Position numbers and translations under genes: made by a program. Below are positions 7,298-15,677 of a DNA stretch of 40,168 bases, piece by piece (the first letter of the stretch is position 1; each line of letters begins with the position of its first letter). This DNA is from Clostridiaceae bacterium. GTDB taxonomy: Bacteria > Bacillota > Clostridia > Lachnospirales > Lachnospiraceae. The stretch lies in assembly GCA_009911305.1 (NCBI GenBank), contig QXXC01000036.1:1-40168 (forward strand). The letters run 5' to 3'. Under the pieces are notes generated by a model, which saw only the letters and a program-made list of their open reading frames with translations, made no database searches and had not been told where the DNA came from.

Positions 7298-8530
7298 TTA
7301 CGGCTCATACCGCGAGAGTACGGATAAATAGATACCGGCGTCCCGGACCATGTTGTCAATCACCACGTACTCATTGGGCGTATGGCACATATCATCCAAT
7401 GTCGCCCATATGACCGCCGGAATATGCTTCGCCCGCAGGACAGCGCCGCAGGTGCCGCCGCCAATGCCGCCGGAATAGGCCTCGGTTCCCGTCTCTTTAA
7501 TCGCCTCAACCAGATTGACTGCCACCCGGCTCTGCGGCGGGGTCGGCGCAGGCGCATCGGTCCTCGTTAAGAATTCTGTTTCAATCGTAATTCCGGCATA
7601 CTGTTTTTCGTATTTGCCGATCAGCCCGTAAATATGGCCCATGACCTCATCGACGGGAATATCCGGCAGCACCCGCATGTCCATGCAGAAGCTGTCTTTT
7701 CCCGGCATCACGTTGGGGCTTTCCACATTGGCAAATTTCTGAGTCAGTTCAAAGGTTGACATGGGCGGATGAAACATCGGATCTTCCCTGTCAAATTTCG
7801 CTTTTAAAGAGTCCTCAAGCTCCACGCCGAATTTCATTCCAATATAACACGCATTGATGCCAAGATGCGGCATCGCCGCATGCGCGGTTTTTCCGTTTAC
7901 GGTAAATTTCAGCCAAACCTGCGATTTCTCCGCAATCTCCACAAAGGAACCGTCCGGGCTGCCTCCGTCCGGGACGATGGCTTCATCCCCCGGCCGGAAC
8001 AGTCCCTTTAAAAGCAGGGCTTTCATGCCAAACTCACTGCCGGTTTCCTCATCGGAGGCATAGTAGAAACGGATGTTTCTGTCGATCTGAATCTGTTCTG
8101 CGAACAGTACCTCGCAGGCGGCCATGGTCGTGATAACTGACTGGCTGTTGTCCTCGCATCCCAGGCCATAAATCCTTCCGTCCTTTTCAACCGGCGTAAA
8201 GGGATCCGTCTCCCATGCATCCAGATCGCCGGGGCCCACTGTATCTACATGGCTGATAAACCATAATGATTGGTCTTTTGTCCTGGCTCCCGGAATGGTT
8301 ACAACCACATTGAGGCGCACGCCTTCTTTGACATGTTGATCCGGAACCTCATACACCTCGTAGGGAATCTGCCGCTTATCAAACCAGCGCATGATCCACT
8401 GCATTCTGGCATACTCCCCGGCGCCTCCCATCCTGGGATTTACCGCGGGGATACGGCTCATCTCCATCATATCAGCCGCCATCTGTTCCTTTTTTTCCGA
8501 TATCAGCGCCTTTAACCTTTTTATATCCAT
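7298..8530 (-). CDS. M20-family metallopeptidase (DapE/ArgE/PepV-like)
   Basis: A 410-residue di-zinc peptidase. Motifs counted from the chosen ATG: H94 and D96 in ISHVDTVGPGD, D127 in GCEDNSQS, E161-E162 in ASDEETGSEFG, a metal Asp in IVPDGGSPDG, and the C-terminal MCHTPNEYV whose His-x-x-x-Glu pattern matches the last metal ligand region. The central dimerisation (lid) domain lies between about 195 and 310. The start at 8530 (MDIKRLK) has GAGG 7 bases upstream; the longer frame to 8572 would run into the preceding gene. It is tightly packed (19 and 34 bp) between the two M29-like paralogues, so it probably trims or deacylates peptides delivered by the Opp transporter. Substrate (dipeptide, N-acyl amino acid) cannot be chosen from sequence. 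Confidence 0.82.
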   Translation of the reverse strand: MDIKRLKALISEKKEQMAADMMEMSRIPAVNPRMGGAGEYARMQWIMRWFDKRQIPYEVYEVPDQHVKEGVRLNVVVTIPGARTKDQSLWFISHVDTVGPGDLDAWETDPFTPVEKDGRIYGLGCEDNSQSVITTMAACEVLFAEQIQIDRNIRFYYASDEETGSEFGMKALLLKGLFRPGDEAIVPDGGSPDGSFVEIAEKSQVWLKFTVNGKTAHAAMPHLGINACYIGMKFGVELEDSLKAKFDREDPMFHPPMSTFELTQKFANVESPNVMPGKDSFCMDMRVLPDIPVDEVMGHIYGLIGKYEKQYAGITIETEFLTRTDAPAPTPPQSRVAVNLVEAIKETGTEAYSGGIGGGTCGAVLRAKHIPAVIWATLDDMCHTPNEYVVIDNMVRDAGIYLSVLSRYEP

Positions 8531-8549
8531 CGCATACCTCGACAGTCCC

Positions 8550-9596
8550 TTAGTGCCCCAGCTGCCTTGCAAGCTCTACAAACTCCTCTGTAGGGCCGAC
8601 CACCTTTCCTTCATCCAGAACCTGTACGCCGTCAATCCACAGGCTGCAGTTTAAGCAGATGCCATCTGAATGGGAAGCCGCCGCAATTCCTGTTTCCATC
8701 TCAGACACAAGCTGCGGGCCTACATTTCCAATCCCCCATTCCGTGCAGCCCCATACCCGCTCATCCTCTACGATATCGCCGTTTAACTGTGCCATCGGCC
8801 CAAAGCCAAGGCCGCTGTGGGCCATCAGGAACATATTGGGATCATCGAAGCTCTCCAGCCACTGGCGGAAATTATCCGCATCTCTGCCGCCTTCGATGTT
8901 CTTGATGTAGCCCTTTTCAATGGTAAATTTAACCGGGCTCTGCAGCGCGCCGATCGGCGGAGATAAGGTTCCGTCCACCACAAGCACGCCGTTGACGCTC
9001 TCAAAATTGGGCGACCAGCTAATCTGTCCGGGAAACATTTTGATGTCATTCTTATAGACGAAGCCGTCCGCCGTAACATAAGCGCGTCCGGGCTCGTTAT
9101 CGCACTCCAGATCCGTGCCGGCCGGCGTCGTAAAGCGCATGTGGCGTCCGGCCTCGCAGTAATCAGAAAATCCCTGGATAAACTTGTTCAAAAGGATATT
9201 GTCTACCTTACCGATGTTGCGGACTAGCAATTCCGGATGGACGCCGTTCTGATTCATATATCTGGGACGGTTGTTGGGATCCTCCGTAATCTTATCGTAA
9301 ACCGTGGAGTAAAAGATCAGCTTGTAGTTAAACTCTACCCAGGCATCGCAGGCCTTGATACCGTCAATCAGCGCTTTCATCGGCATGTCTTTATCGCCGG
9401 CCTTGGCGCCTTCCGGGGCGGCGATCTTAAAGATCAGGGGCTTTGCTCCCAGAATCACCGCCGCCTGCGCCGTCGCTTCCACGATCTCCTCATTGGACAT
9501 GGTGTCCGTCGTGATAGCGATCGTCTCCCCCGGTTTCAGCATAAACATATCCCGCAGCAGCTTCAGACAGGCATCCAGAACTTCATATTCTAACAT
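8550..9596 (-). CDS. M29-like aminopeptidase (leucyl aminopeptidase/NicX-type fold), copy 1
   Basis: A 348-residue paralogue of the gene at 6211-7263. Alignable blocks run through the whole length: LLRDMFMLKPGETIAIT near the N-terminus, YSTVYDKITEDPNNRPRYMN in the middle, and ERVWGCTEWGIGNVGPQLVS and ASHSDGICLN at the C-terminal metal site. The start MLEYEV (9596) aligns with the MYEFEL start of the other copy and has GGAGG 5 bases upstream; the ATG 12 bases earlier (9608) is the alternative. It follows the ATPase gene oppF after 85 bp that contain a hairpin. It is presumably cytoplasmic because no signal peptide is seen. Having two diverged copies in one operon suggests different N-terminal residue preference or a hetero-oligomer; that is inference. 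Confidence 0.75.
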   Translation of the reverse strand: MLEYEVLDACLKLLRDMFMLKPGETIAITTDTMSNEEIVEATAQAAVILGAKPLIFKIAAPEGAKAGDKDMPMKALIDGIKACDAWVEFNYKLIFYSTVYDKITEDPNNRPRYMNQNGVHPELLVRNIGKVDNILLNKFIQGFSDYCEAGRHMRFTTPAGTDLECDNEPGRAYVTADGFVYKNDIKMFPGQISWSPNFESVNGVLVVDGTLSPPIGALQSPVKFTIEKGYIKNIEGGRDADNFRQWLESFDDPNMFLMAHSGLGFGPMAQLNGDIVEDERVWGCTEWGIGNVGPQLVSEMETGIAAASHSDGICLNCSLWIDGVQVLDEGKVVGPTEEFVELARQLGH

Positions 9597-9644
9597 ACTT
9601 TCCTCCATTCTATTGTCTCCTGGACAATGGTTTCATTTATTCGT

Positions 9645-9666
9645 AAGCCCCAAACGCATGGGGCTT
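9645..9666. promoter_or_regulatory. Intercistronic hairpin between oppF and the first peptidase gene
   Basis: AAGCCCC (9645-9651) and GGGGCTT (9660-9666) form a 7-bp stem with an 8-nt loop. On the minus strand it lacks a real U-tract (CTTACG follows), so it is more likely an RNA processing/stability element or leaky attenuator that lowers peptidase expression than a full terminator. Confidence 0.5.
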
Positions 9667-9681
9667 TTGAATCTTCTTTTA

Positions 9682-10644
9682 TCATGCTTCACATAAATGA
9701 CAGCGGACGAAATGTCCCGGCTCCACCTCCCGCATCGCCGGATCCTCCTCCATACAGATCGGCTTCTTAAAGGCGCACCTTGTATGGAAGCTGCACCCCC
9801 TGGGAATATTGACCGGCGAAGGAATTTCCCCCTCGCTCTTTATCCTCCTGGGCTTTAAGGCCTCTTCCTCCGGTGAAATAACCGGAATCGCGGATAAAAG
9901 CATCTGTGTATAGGGATGGAGCGGCGCCTCGTAGAAGGTCCTGGTCGGCGCTATCTCACAGATTTTTCCCAGATACATGATGGCAATCTTGGTGGATACA
10001 TTCCGCATAACGCCCATATCATGGGTAATAAACAGATAGGTCAGTTTCCGTTCTTCCTTCAGCTTCATTAACATATTCAGAATTTTTGCCTGAATGGAAA
10101 CATCGAGGGAAGACGTCGGCTCATCAAGGATGATAAATTTCGGGTTGCTGCAGAGCGCGCGGGCAATCGAGACAAGCTGGCGCTCTCCGCCGCCGATCGC
10201 GCCCGGCGTCTTGTACATGAAATCCGGCGGCAGCTCCACCATCTTAAGAATCTCCCGAATCTTATCGTCAATGCCGTCTTTGGGCGCCACATGATGAACA
10301 CGGAGCGGAAGGCTTAAAATCTGCCTCACATCCTGATAGGGATTCAGGGAAGAGCCCGGATCCTGGAATACAATCTGCACGTCCCGGCGAAACTCCCTGC
10401 TCCGCCCCTTTGTCTTATTTGTTATACTTGTCCCGTTAAAAAGGAGCTCCCCGTCTGTCTGGGTATACATGCCCATAATCGTGTAGGCAATCGTACTTTT
10501 TCCTGAACCGGACTCTCCCACCAGGCCCATGACTTCGCCTTCATTGACAGAGAAATCCACACCGTCCACAGCCCGGACAAAGCGATTCTTTCCAATCGGG
10601 AAATACTGCTTTAGATTTCTGGCGGCTAATAATTCATTTCCCAT
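9682..10644 (-). CDS. oppF: Oligopeptide/dipeptide ABC transporter ATP-binding protein, OppF/DppF type
   Basis: A 320-residue ATPase subunit. The Walker A motif GESGSGKST lies near residue 45, Walker B is FIILDEPTSSLD, and the H-loop is FITHDMGVM. The ABC signature reads IGGGERQLVSIARAL rather than the usual LSGGQ, which is tolerated in this family. The C-terminal Opp/Dpp-specific extension has the cysteine pattern GCSFHTRC, KKPIC, HLC that in relatives is associated with an Fe-S site. The start at 10644 shares a TAATG overlap with the oppD stop and is preceded by GGAGGAAGCGG; the longer frame to 10767 lies inside oppD. It drives peptide import together with OppD, B, C and the lipoprotein. 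Confidence 0.9.
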   Translation of the reverse strand: MGNELLAARNLKQYFPIGKNRFVRAVDGVDFSVNEGEVMGLVGESGSGKSTIAYTIMGMYTQTDGELLFNGTSITNKTKGRSREFRRDVQIVFQDPGSSLNPYQDVRQILSLPLRVHHVAPKDGIDDKIREILKMVELPPDFMYKTPGAIGGGERQLVSIARALCSNPKFIILDEPTSSLDVSIQAKILNMLMKLKEERKLTYLFITHDMGVMRNVSTKIAIMYLGKICEIAPTRTFYEAPLHPYTQMLLSAIPVISPEEEALKPRRIKSEGEIPSPVNIPRGCSFHTRCAFKKPICMEEDPAMREVEPGHFVRCHLCEA

Positions 10645-11648
10645 TACTCCGCTTCCTCCTTCTTCGGTTCTCCTTTCGCATAGCAAAAGCAGGCTACCCT
10701 GTGTTCCGGTCCAATCTCCACCATCGGCGGCCTCTTTGTCCTGCACTCCTTTCCGGCGTGGGGACATCGCGGGCAGAAACGGCAGCCCTCTGGCGGATTC
10801 ACATAATCCGGAACGTAGCCGTAGATGCCGGCCGACAGCCCGCCGCCGGAAAGCCGCGGCACACAGGAGAGAAGGCCCTGGGTGTATGGATGGGACGGCG
10901 ACTGAAACAAATCCTCCGTCCGGCAGGTCTCAACAATATGACCGCCGTACATGATGTAAATCCGATCAACCAGTTCTCTCGCCACACCAAGGGAATGGGT
11001 AATCATGATCAGGGAGCGCTTCTTCTCCTCTGCCAGCACCCGCAGCAGATGATGAATCTGATCCTGAATGGTCACGTCAAGGGCCGTACACGGCTCGTCT
11101 GCAATCAGCAGATCCTTGGGCGTCACCAGCGCGGAAGCAATACAGACACGCTGTCTCATACCGCCGGAAAGCTGATGGGGATAGCTGGCCATGATGCGCT
11201 CCGGATCCGAGAGCATGACGCTTGTAAGCGCCTCATGGGCCGCCTGCTCGATGGCCTTCTTATCATTTTTCTTATAGAGGCCGGAATATTTGATGATATC
11301 CGTAAGCTGCTGCCCGATGGTAAAGACCGGGTTCAGCGCGGACATCGGCGATTGTGAAATCATAGACGTTCCGGTCCTCCGAAGCTTAAGCAGCTCCGGC
11401 TGCTTCATCGTAAGGACATTCTTTCCCCGGAACTCAATCTTCCCGTTCGGCACATGGATCTTATCGTTTCCCAGCACTCCCATAACCGTCTTCATGGTCG
11501 TAGTCTTACCACAGCCAGACTCGCCGACAAGGCCTATTTTTTCTCCCTTTCCCACCTGTAAATGGATATGGTCAACCACCCTGGAATAACCGCGGTACGT
11601 GCGGTACCAAATCGAGAGGTCTTCGATATTTAAAATCGTTTCTTTCAT
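10644..11648 (-). CDS. oppD: Oligopeptide/dipeptide ABC transporter ATP-binding protein, OppD/DppD type
   Basis: A 334-residue ATPase. Walker A is GESGCGKTT (near residue 38), the Q-loop region includes MISQSPMSALNP, the ABC signature is LSGGMRQRVCIA, Walker B is LLIADEPCTALD and the switch region is MITHSLGVA. The C-terminal oligopeptide-transporter domain carries CRFCPRCPHAGKEC, a Cys cluster typical of OppD/DppD. AGGGAGG lies about 9 bases before the ATG at 11648, and only 2 bp separate it from oppC. Pairs with OppF as a heterodimeric motor at the membrane. Confidence 0.92.
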   Translation of the reverse strand: MKETILNIEDLSIWYRTYRGYSRVVDHIHLQVGKGEKIGLVGESGCGKTTTMKTVMGVLGNDKIHVPNGKIEFRGKNVLTMKQPELLKLRRTGTSMISQSPMSALNPVFTIGQQLTDIIKYSGLYKKNDKKAIEQAAHEALTSVMLSDPERIMASYPHQLSGGMRQRVCIASALVTPKDLLIADEPCTALDVTIQDQIHHLLRVLAEEKKRSLIMITHSLGVARELVDRIYIMYGGHIVETCRTEDLFQSPSHPYTQGLLSCVPRLSGGGLSAGIYGYVPDYVNPPEGCRFCPRCPHAGKECRTKRPPMVEIGPEHRVACFCYAKGEPKKEEAE

Positions 11649-11650
11649 TC

Positions 11651-12556
11651 TCAGTGCCCTCCCTTATCAAACATGTCGCGGATGCCGTCCCCCAGGAAGT
11701 TGAATCCCAGAATCATAAAGGCAATACCCGCTGCCGGGAAAACCGTCAGCCACCAGATATCCGGCATTAAGGACGCGCCGTCCGAGATCATCTGTCCGAA
11801 CGCAGGGGTCGGCGGCTGCTCGCCGAGTCCGACGAAGCTTAGGGAAGCGCCCATCAGGATAACCCATCCCACATCCAGCGCCATTTTCGTAAAGATCGGC
11901 GAAAGACAGTTGGGAAGGATCTCTTTAAACAGAATATGCGCCCTGGAAGCGCCGATCAGCTCCGCATTCTTCACAAAGTATTCTTCCGATATGGAAGAGG
12001 CCTGGCCGTATACCAGCCTCGTATACCAGGGCCACCACATAATTGTAACAGCTAACATGGAGTTCATCATGTTCGGCTCCAGAATCGAGGCCACGCAAAG
12101 CGCCAGAATCAGAGACGGAACGGAAAGGAACACATCCGAGATCCTCATAATGACCGCATCAATTTTCGTTCCATGATAGTATCCTGCAATCAGGCCCAGA
12201 ACCGTGCCTGCAGGAACGGAAATCACAAGGACGGCCACGCTCATAATCAAAGCGCCGCGGAAGCTGAAAATTACCCTTGAAAATACATCCCTTCCCATCT
12301 GATCCGTACCGAACCAGTATCCCGGCCCCGGAGGAAGGCTGGCATTTGCGTAATCCACAAAACTGCCGATGCTCTCCGGATGCGGAACAATAACCTTTGC
12401 AAAAATCGCAAAGAAGACGGAAATTAATACCAGTATAAGTCCGAATACAGATAATTTGTTCCGGCTGAATTTGTATCTGTAAATCTTCCAATTTTCTTTG
12501 GCCGACGGAGAAAGCAGGGCTCTGCGCGCCGTCTTCGCTTCAGGTGAATGGCTCAT
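11651..12556 (-). CDS. oppC: Oligopeptide/dipeptide ABC transporter permease, OppC/DppC type
   Basis: A 301-residue inner-membrane permease with the N-terminal OppC_N segment (RYKFSRNKLSVFGLILVLIS), a periplasmic-side loop with GPGYWFGTDQMGRD, and about six membrane segments. The EAA coupling loop contains ELIGASRAHILFKEILPN. The motif FGTDxxGRD is diagnostic for DppC/OppC. The start at 12556 overlaps the oppB stop by ATGA and has AAAGGAGG upstream, showing translational coupling; the longer frame to 12661 is a shadow within oppB. Confidence 0.92.
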   Translation of the reverse strand: MSHSPEAKTARRALLSPSAKENWKIYRYKFSRNKLSVFGLILVLISVFFAIFAKVIVPHPESIGSFVDYANASLPPGPGYWFGTDQMGRDVFSRVIFSFRGALIMSVAVLVISVPAGTVLGLIAGYYHGTKIDAVIMRISDVFLSVPSLILALCVASILEPNMMNSMLAVTIMWWPWYTRLVYGQASSISEEYFVKNAELIGASRAHILFKEILPNCLSPIFTKMALDVGWVILMGASLSFVGLGEQPPTPAFGQMISDGASLMPDIWWLTVFPAAGIAFMILGFNFLGDGIRDMFDKGGH

Positions 12557-13569
12557 TTGCTTCCTCCTTTCCTCATTCTCGGATCCAGCGCAGCGACCAT
12601 CAGATCCACAGCCAGGTTCACAAAGAAGAACGTGATCCCGATAAGGATTACGACCGCGCAAATCGCATTTAAATCCTTGTATAACATCGCATTGATACCG
12701 TATCGTGAAATGCCGGGCCAGTTAAAAATCTGCTCCACCAGAAATGCATTTCCAAGGAGAGACGCAAAGTCCATACCCATTGTTGTAATAGCGGAGGTTG
12801 CAGACGGCTTCAGCAAATATTTCCGAATCAGAAGGTTCGGCGGCAGGCCGTGTCCTGTGGAAACCGTCATGTACTCCTTGGCCGAATTATCGACCAGGGA
12901 TGAGCGCAGGATTCGCGCATCCTGCACCACGGGCCCGATTGCAAGGGAAAGCGCCGGCAAAAGAAGATGTAAAAATGCATCCCAGGCTGCCTGAAACTTC
13001 CCTGCCAGGAGCGCATCCAGCACATAAAACCCTGTAATCTTATCCGGCGCTGCAAGAGATGTGCTCAGACGCCCCAGCACCGGAATGGCCTGCAGCTTGT
13101 AACCAAAAAGCAGAAGGAGCAGGATTCCTGCTACAAATGCGGGGAGAGCCACTCCTATATAGGACAGAATCCGTATCAGGCCGTCTACCCATGTATTTTT
13201 ATACTTTCCTGCCAGGATCCCCAGAAGAAAGGTTCCAAAAATCATAAAAATCCCTGAGACGATAACCAGCTCCAGCGTAGCCGGAAGAAACTGCGCCACA
13301 TCCATGGAAACAGGCCTCTTCGTGACAAACGAATTCCCGAAATTGCCCAAAAGCGCGCCTTGGAGCCATTTCACATATTGAACCGGAAGCGGATCATAAA
13401 GGTTCATCTCCTGGCGCAGCGCCTCTTTGGCTGCCTCCGTGGCGCGGCTTCCCAATGCAATAGTCGCTACATCGCCCGGAACGACACGGGCAATCGTAAA
13501 GATCAGGATGGAGGTTCCAAATAACACCAGGATGCCCATCAACAGTCGTTTTATTATATACTTAATCAC
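12553..13569 (-). CDS. oppB: Oligopeptide/dipeptide ABC transporter permease, OppB/DppB type
   Basis: A 338-residue permease starting MIKYIIKRLLMGILVLFGTS, a typical DppB N-terminus, with the conserved VPGD motif near residue 30 and six predicted membrane segments. The cytoplasmic EAA-like loop is present around KEYMTVSTGHGLPPNLLIRK. The initiation codon is GTG at 13569, with GAGGTGG 7 bases upstream. It overlaps oppC by 4 bp. It lies 86 bp behind the binding-protein gene, with a strong hairpin in the gap, as is common where the lipoprotein must be made in excess. Confidence 0.92.
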   Translation of the reverse strand: MIKYIIKRLLMGILVLFGTSILIFTIARVVPGDVATIALGSRATEAAKEALRQEMNLYDPLPVQYVKWLQGALLGNFGNSFVTKRPVSMDVAQFLPATLELVIVSGIFMIFGTFLLGILAGKYKNTWVDGLIRILSYIGVALPAFVAGILLLLLFGYKLQAIPVLGRLSTSLAAPDKITGFYVLDALLAGKFQAAWDAFLHLLLPALSLAIGPVVQDARILRSSLVDNSAKEYMTVSTGHGLPPNLLIRKYLLKPSATSAITTMGMDFASLLGNAFLVEQIFNWPGISRYGINAMLYKDLNAICAVVILIGITFFFVNLAVDLMVAALDPRMRKGGSK

Positions 13570-13601
13570 TCCATTACCACCTCGCTGACTGTCTTTTAAC
13601 G

Positions 13602-13633
13602 GGCGCGGAAACGGGATGACTGATTTCCGCGCC
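13602..13633. promoter_or_regulatory. Intercistronic stem-loop after the binding-protein gene
   Basis: GGCGCGGAAA (13602-13611) and TTTCCGCGCC (13624-13633) form a perfect 10-bp stem with a 12-nt loop between the lipoprotein stop and the oppB GTG. No U-tract follows on the minus strand. It fits a 3'-stabilising or partial-attenuation hairpin that gives more binding protein than permease. Confidence 0.6.
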
Positions 13634-13655
13634 GTATTCCCCGCCGCTTAAACGG

Positions 13656-15329
13656 TTACGGGGTATACTCGAATTCCGAATAAAGCTGGCTGTATCCATT
13701 GACGCACTGAGGAATGCCGCCCTGCTCTGCAAAGGGCCATTTGATATAAGAGCTCTGGTATGCGCACCGCTCAGTCAGATCGCAAAGCCATGCGCTGGGA
13801 CATACCTCATCCACAATATAATTCTGGATCTCTGCATATTTATCCAGGCGCTCTGCTGTATCAACCGTCTGCAGCGCATCGTTGATCCTATCGTTTACCG
13901 CAGAATCCGCAAGCCACTCTCCATTCTCCCAGGTTCCCTGCGTCGCATTGCTGTAACGGCTCTGTAAGTAGATACCGGCATCGTCAAAAGGCGGGGCTGA
14001 GTTTATAAGGGTCATCTGAGGCGAGCTCTCTACAGAGCCCATTTTGTCAATCAGAGATACCCACGGCGCCTTGGAAATGGTAATCGTTACCCCGGCCTGC
14101 TGCGCAGCGGACTGAATCATCAGCGCAATTTTCTCTAAATCCGCCACGTCGGAATTGACGACAATCTCAATCGGATAATCCGCATAGTTGTCCGCATAGC
14201 CGGATGCGGCGATATACTCCTTTGCCTTCTCAATATCATAGGACAGGGTGTTCGTCTCAACATGCCCTAACACGCCGGACGGCGCCGGGCTGGTTGCTTT
14301 GACAGAGTCAAGCAGGATCGAATGACAGATGGTGTCATAGTCAATCAGGCAGCTCACCGCGCGGCGGAAGTTCACATCATCCAGCGGAGGCGCCTGGGTG
14401 TTCATATAAGCATTGTACTCCAGGCCATTACTATACTTCGCGAGGGAAACGCCGTCGATCCTGCACAATGCATTTAATGTCTCCACACTCTGCCAGGTAT
14501 CTGTGATATCCAGCTCTCTGTTGTTCATCATGGTACGGACGGTCGTGGCTTCTGTAATCGCCATCTGTTTAAAGGCCCTGGGGGCTTTCTCATTATCCCA
14601 GCCCATAAACCAGTCCGGATTCCACTCTGCATAGAAGTAATCCTGCTGTACCAGTTCCACCGCCTTATAAGCGCCCGAGCCGGCGTCATGGGTCAGGAGA
14701 TAGCTTCTTCCGTAATCCCCGTTCTCACCGTAACTGCCGGCGGCCTCGGTATTCTCCCTGACCTCCTTCTCACTGACAATAAACAGGCGGACTAAGGCAT
14801 TCAGGAATGGGCCGTAGGCCCGTTTTAAATGAAACTCTACGGTGTAATCGTCCACCGCCACGGTGGAACCCGGCTCCAGGTAATTGGAAAAGATATAGGC
14901 ATATCCCTCGCCGATTGTCAGAAGACGATCCATGGAATAGGCGACGTCGGAAGCCTTCATCTCCTCTCCATTATGGAATCGGATCCCCTGCTTTAAATGA
15001 AATGTATACTGCAGGCCGTCGTCGCTGACGGTCCAGTCCTCTGCCGCCCTGGGGGCAACGCCGGACTCCTCTTCGGCAGAAGGAAATACAAGCGTATCAT
15101 AAAGATTGACAGCCGCAATTAAGCTTGAGCCTGTATTCACAATCGCCGGATCCAGATCCGGCGTACCGGAAACTCCAATTTTAATACAACTGGCTTCTTC
15201 CGTCTTGTCAGACGTCCGGACAGCGCCGCTTTCCTCCGGCGCTGCGGCTGTCCCGCCGCATCCGGCCAAAAGCATCACTGCCATGGACGCCGCTAATAAC
15301 ATACCTGTCAGTCGTCTCCCTTTCTTCAT
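13656..15329 (-). CDS. oppA: Oligopeptide ABC transporter substrate-binding lipoprotein (SBP family 5)
   Basis: A 557-residue extracellular binding protein. A lipoprotein signal peptide (MKKGRRL, hydrophobic core, LLAGC lipobox with Cys24) predicts anchoring to the outer face of the membrane. The SBP_bac_5 domain covers most of the chain: VNLYDTLV, a conserved FHLKQGIRFHNGEEMKASDV block near residue 110, and a C-terminal lobe with QNYIVDEVCPSAW. The start at 15329 has AAGGAGGAG 6-7 bases upstream; the frame continues to 15416 without an RBS and across the promoter. First gene of the peptide-uptake operon. Ligand identity (oligo-, dipeptide or nickel) cannot be read off, but the peptidases downstream argue for peptides. 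Confidence 0.9.
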   Translation of the reverse strand: MKKGRRLTGMLLAASMAVMLLAGCGGTAAAPEESGAVRTSDKTEEASCIKIGVSGTPDLDPAIVNTGSSLIAAVNLYDTLVFPSAEEESGVAPRAAEDWTVSDDGLQYTFHLKQGIRFHNGEEMKASDVAYSMDRLLTIGEGYAYIFSNYLEPGSTVAVDDYTVEFHLKRAYGPFLNALVRLFIVSEKEVRENTEAAGSYGENGDYGRSYLLTHDAGSGAYKAVELVQQDYFYAEWNPDWFMGWDNEKAPRAFKQMAITEATTVRTMMNNRELDITDTWQSVETLNALCRIDGVSLAKYSNGLEYNAYMNTQAPPLDDVNFRRAVSCLIDYDTICHSILLDSVKATSPAPSGVLGHVETNTLSYDIEKAKEYIAASGYADNYADYPIEIVVNSDVADLEKIALMIQSAAQQAGVTITISKAPWVSLIDKMGSVESSPQMTLINSAPPFDDAGIYLQSRYSNATQGTWENGEWLADSAVNDRINDALQTVDTAERLDKYAEIQNYIVDEVCPSAWLCDLTERCAYQSSYIKWPFAEQGGIPQCVNGYSQLYSEFEYTP

Positions 15330-15386
15330 AGTAGCTCCTCCTTTGCTTTTTACACGTTTGCTCTGCTGTCCACTTGATTTAATGTT

Positions 15387-15416
15387 ATTATAGCAAGTTT
15401 GAAACAGCCCGTTCAA
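15387..15416 (-). promoter_or_regulatory. Sigma-A promoter of the opp-peptidase operon
   Basis: On the minus strand TTGAAC (15411-15416) and a perfect TATAAT (15387-15392) are spaced by 18 bp. The predicted start site near 15380 leaves a leader of about 50 nt before the lipoprotein ATG. Confidence 0.75.
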
Positions 15417-15496
15417 TTGTCGCCAACCACAAATTGATTCAGGACTTTTTGTGGGTCAGCCACAGAGACAGGGCGCGTTTTGCATTCGCAAAAGCA

Positions 15497-15538
15497 AAAG
15501 CCAGGGCAAAAGGCAGGAATGTCTTTTGCTCTGGCTTT
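15497..15538. terminator. Strong hairpin between two divergent promoters
   Basis: AAAGCCAGGGCAAAAG (15497-15512) pairs with CTTTTGCTCTGGCTTT (15523-15538): 15 of 16 positions match Watson-Crick and the other forms a G-U pair, with a 10-nt loop. T-rich sequence follows on both strands, so it may work as a bidirectional insulator, or end a short unannotated transcript. No gene lies next to it that would need it. Confidence 0.45.
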
Positions 15539-15602
15539 CTTTATCAAAACCTTTCTCTTCACTTTGGGGGCGAATCGTATGTCTCCAGATAACGGCTGTC
15601 CT

Positions 15603-15632
15603 TTGTATAAATTTCCCATTTCCGCTTATACT
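15603..15632 (+). promoter_or_regulatory. Probable promoter of the prenyltransferase-like gene
   Basis: TTGTAT (15603-15608) and TATACT (15627-15632) are 18 bp apart, with the start codon at 15678. The predicted start site falls next to a perfect 14-bp palindrome (AGGGGGTACCCCCT, 15645-15658), which could be an operator or the foot of a short leader hairpin. Confidence 0.5.
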
Positions 15633-15677
15633 ATTAGCAAACAAAGGGGGTACCCCCTGCTGTACACGGAGGATCAC

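Noticed and set aside
15480..15677. N-terminal extension of the prenyltransferase-like protein
   Set aside because: The extra 66 residues cover a hairpin, the promoter and a palindrome, have no family similarity, and the ATG at 15678 has a proper ribosome site.
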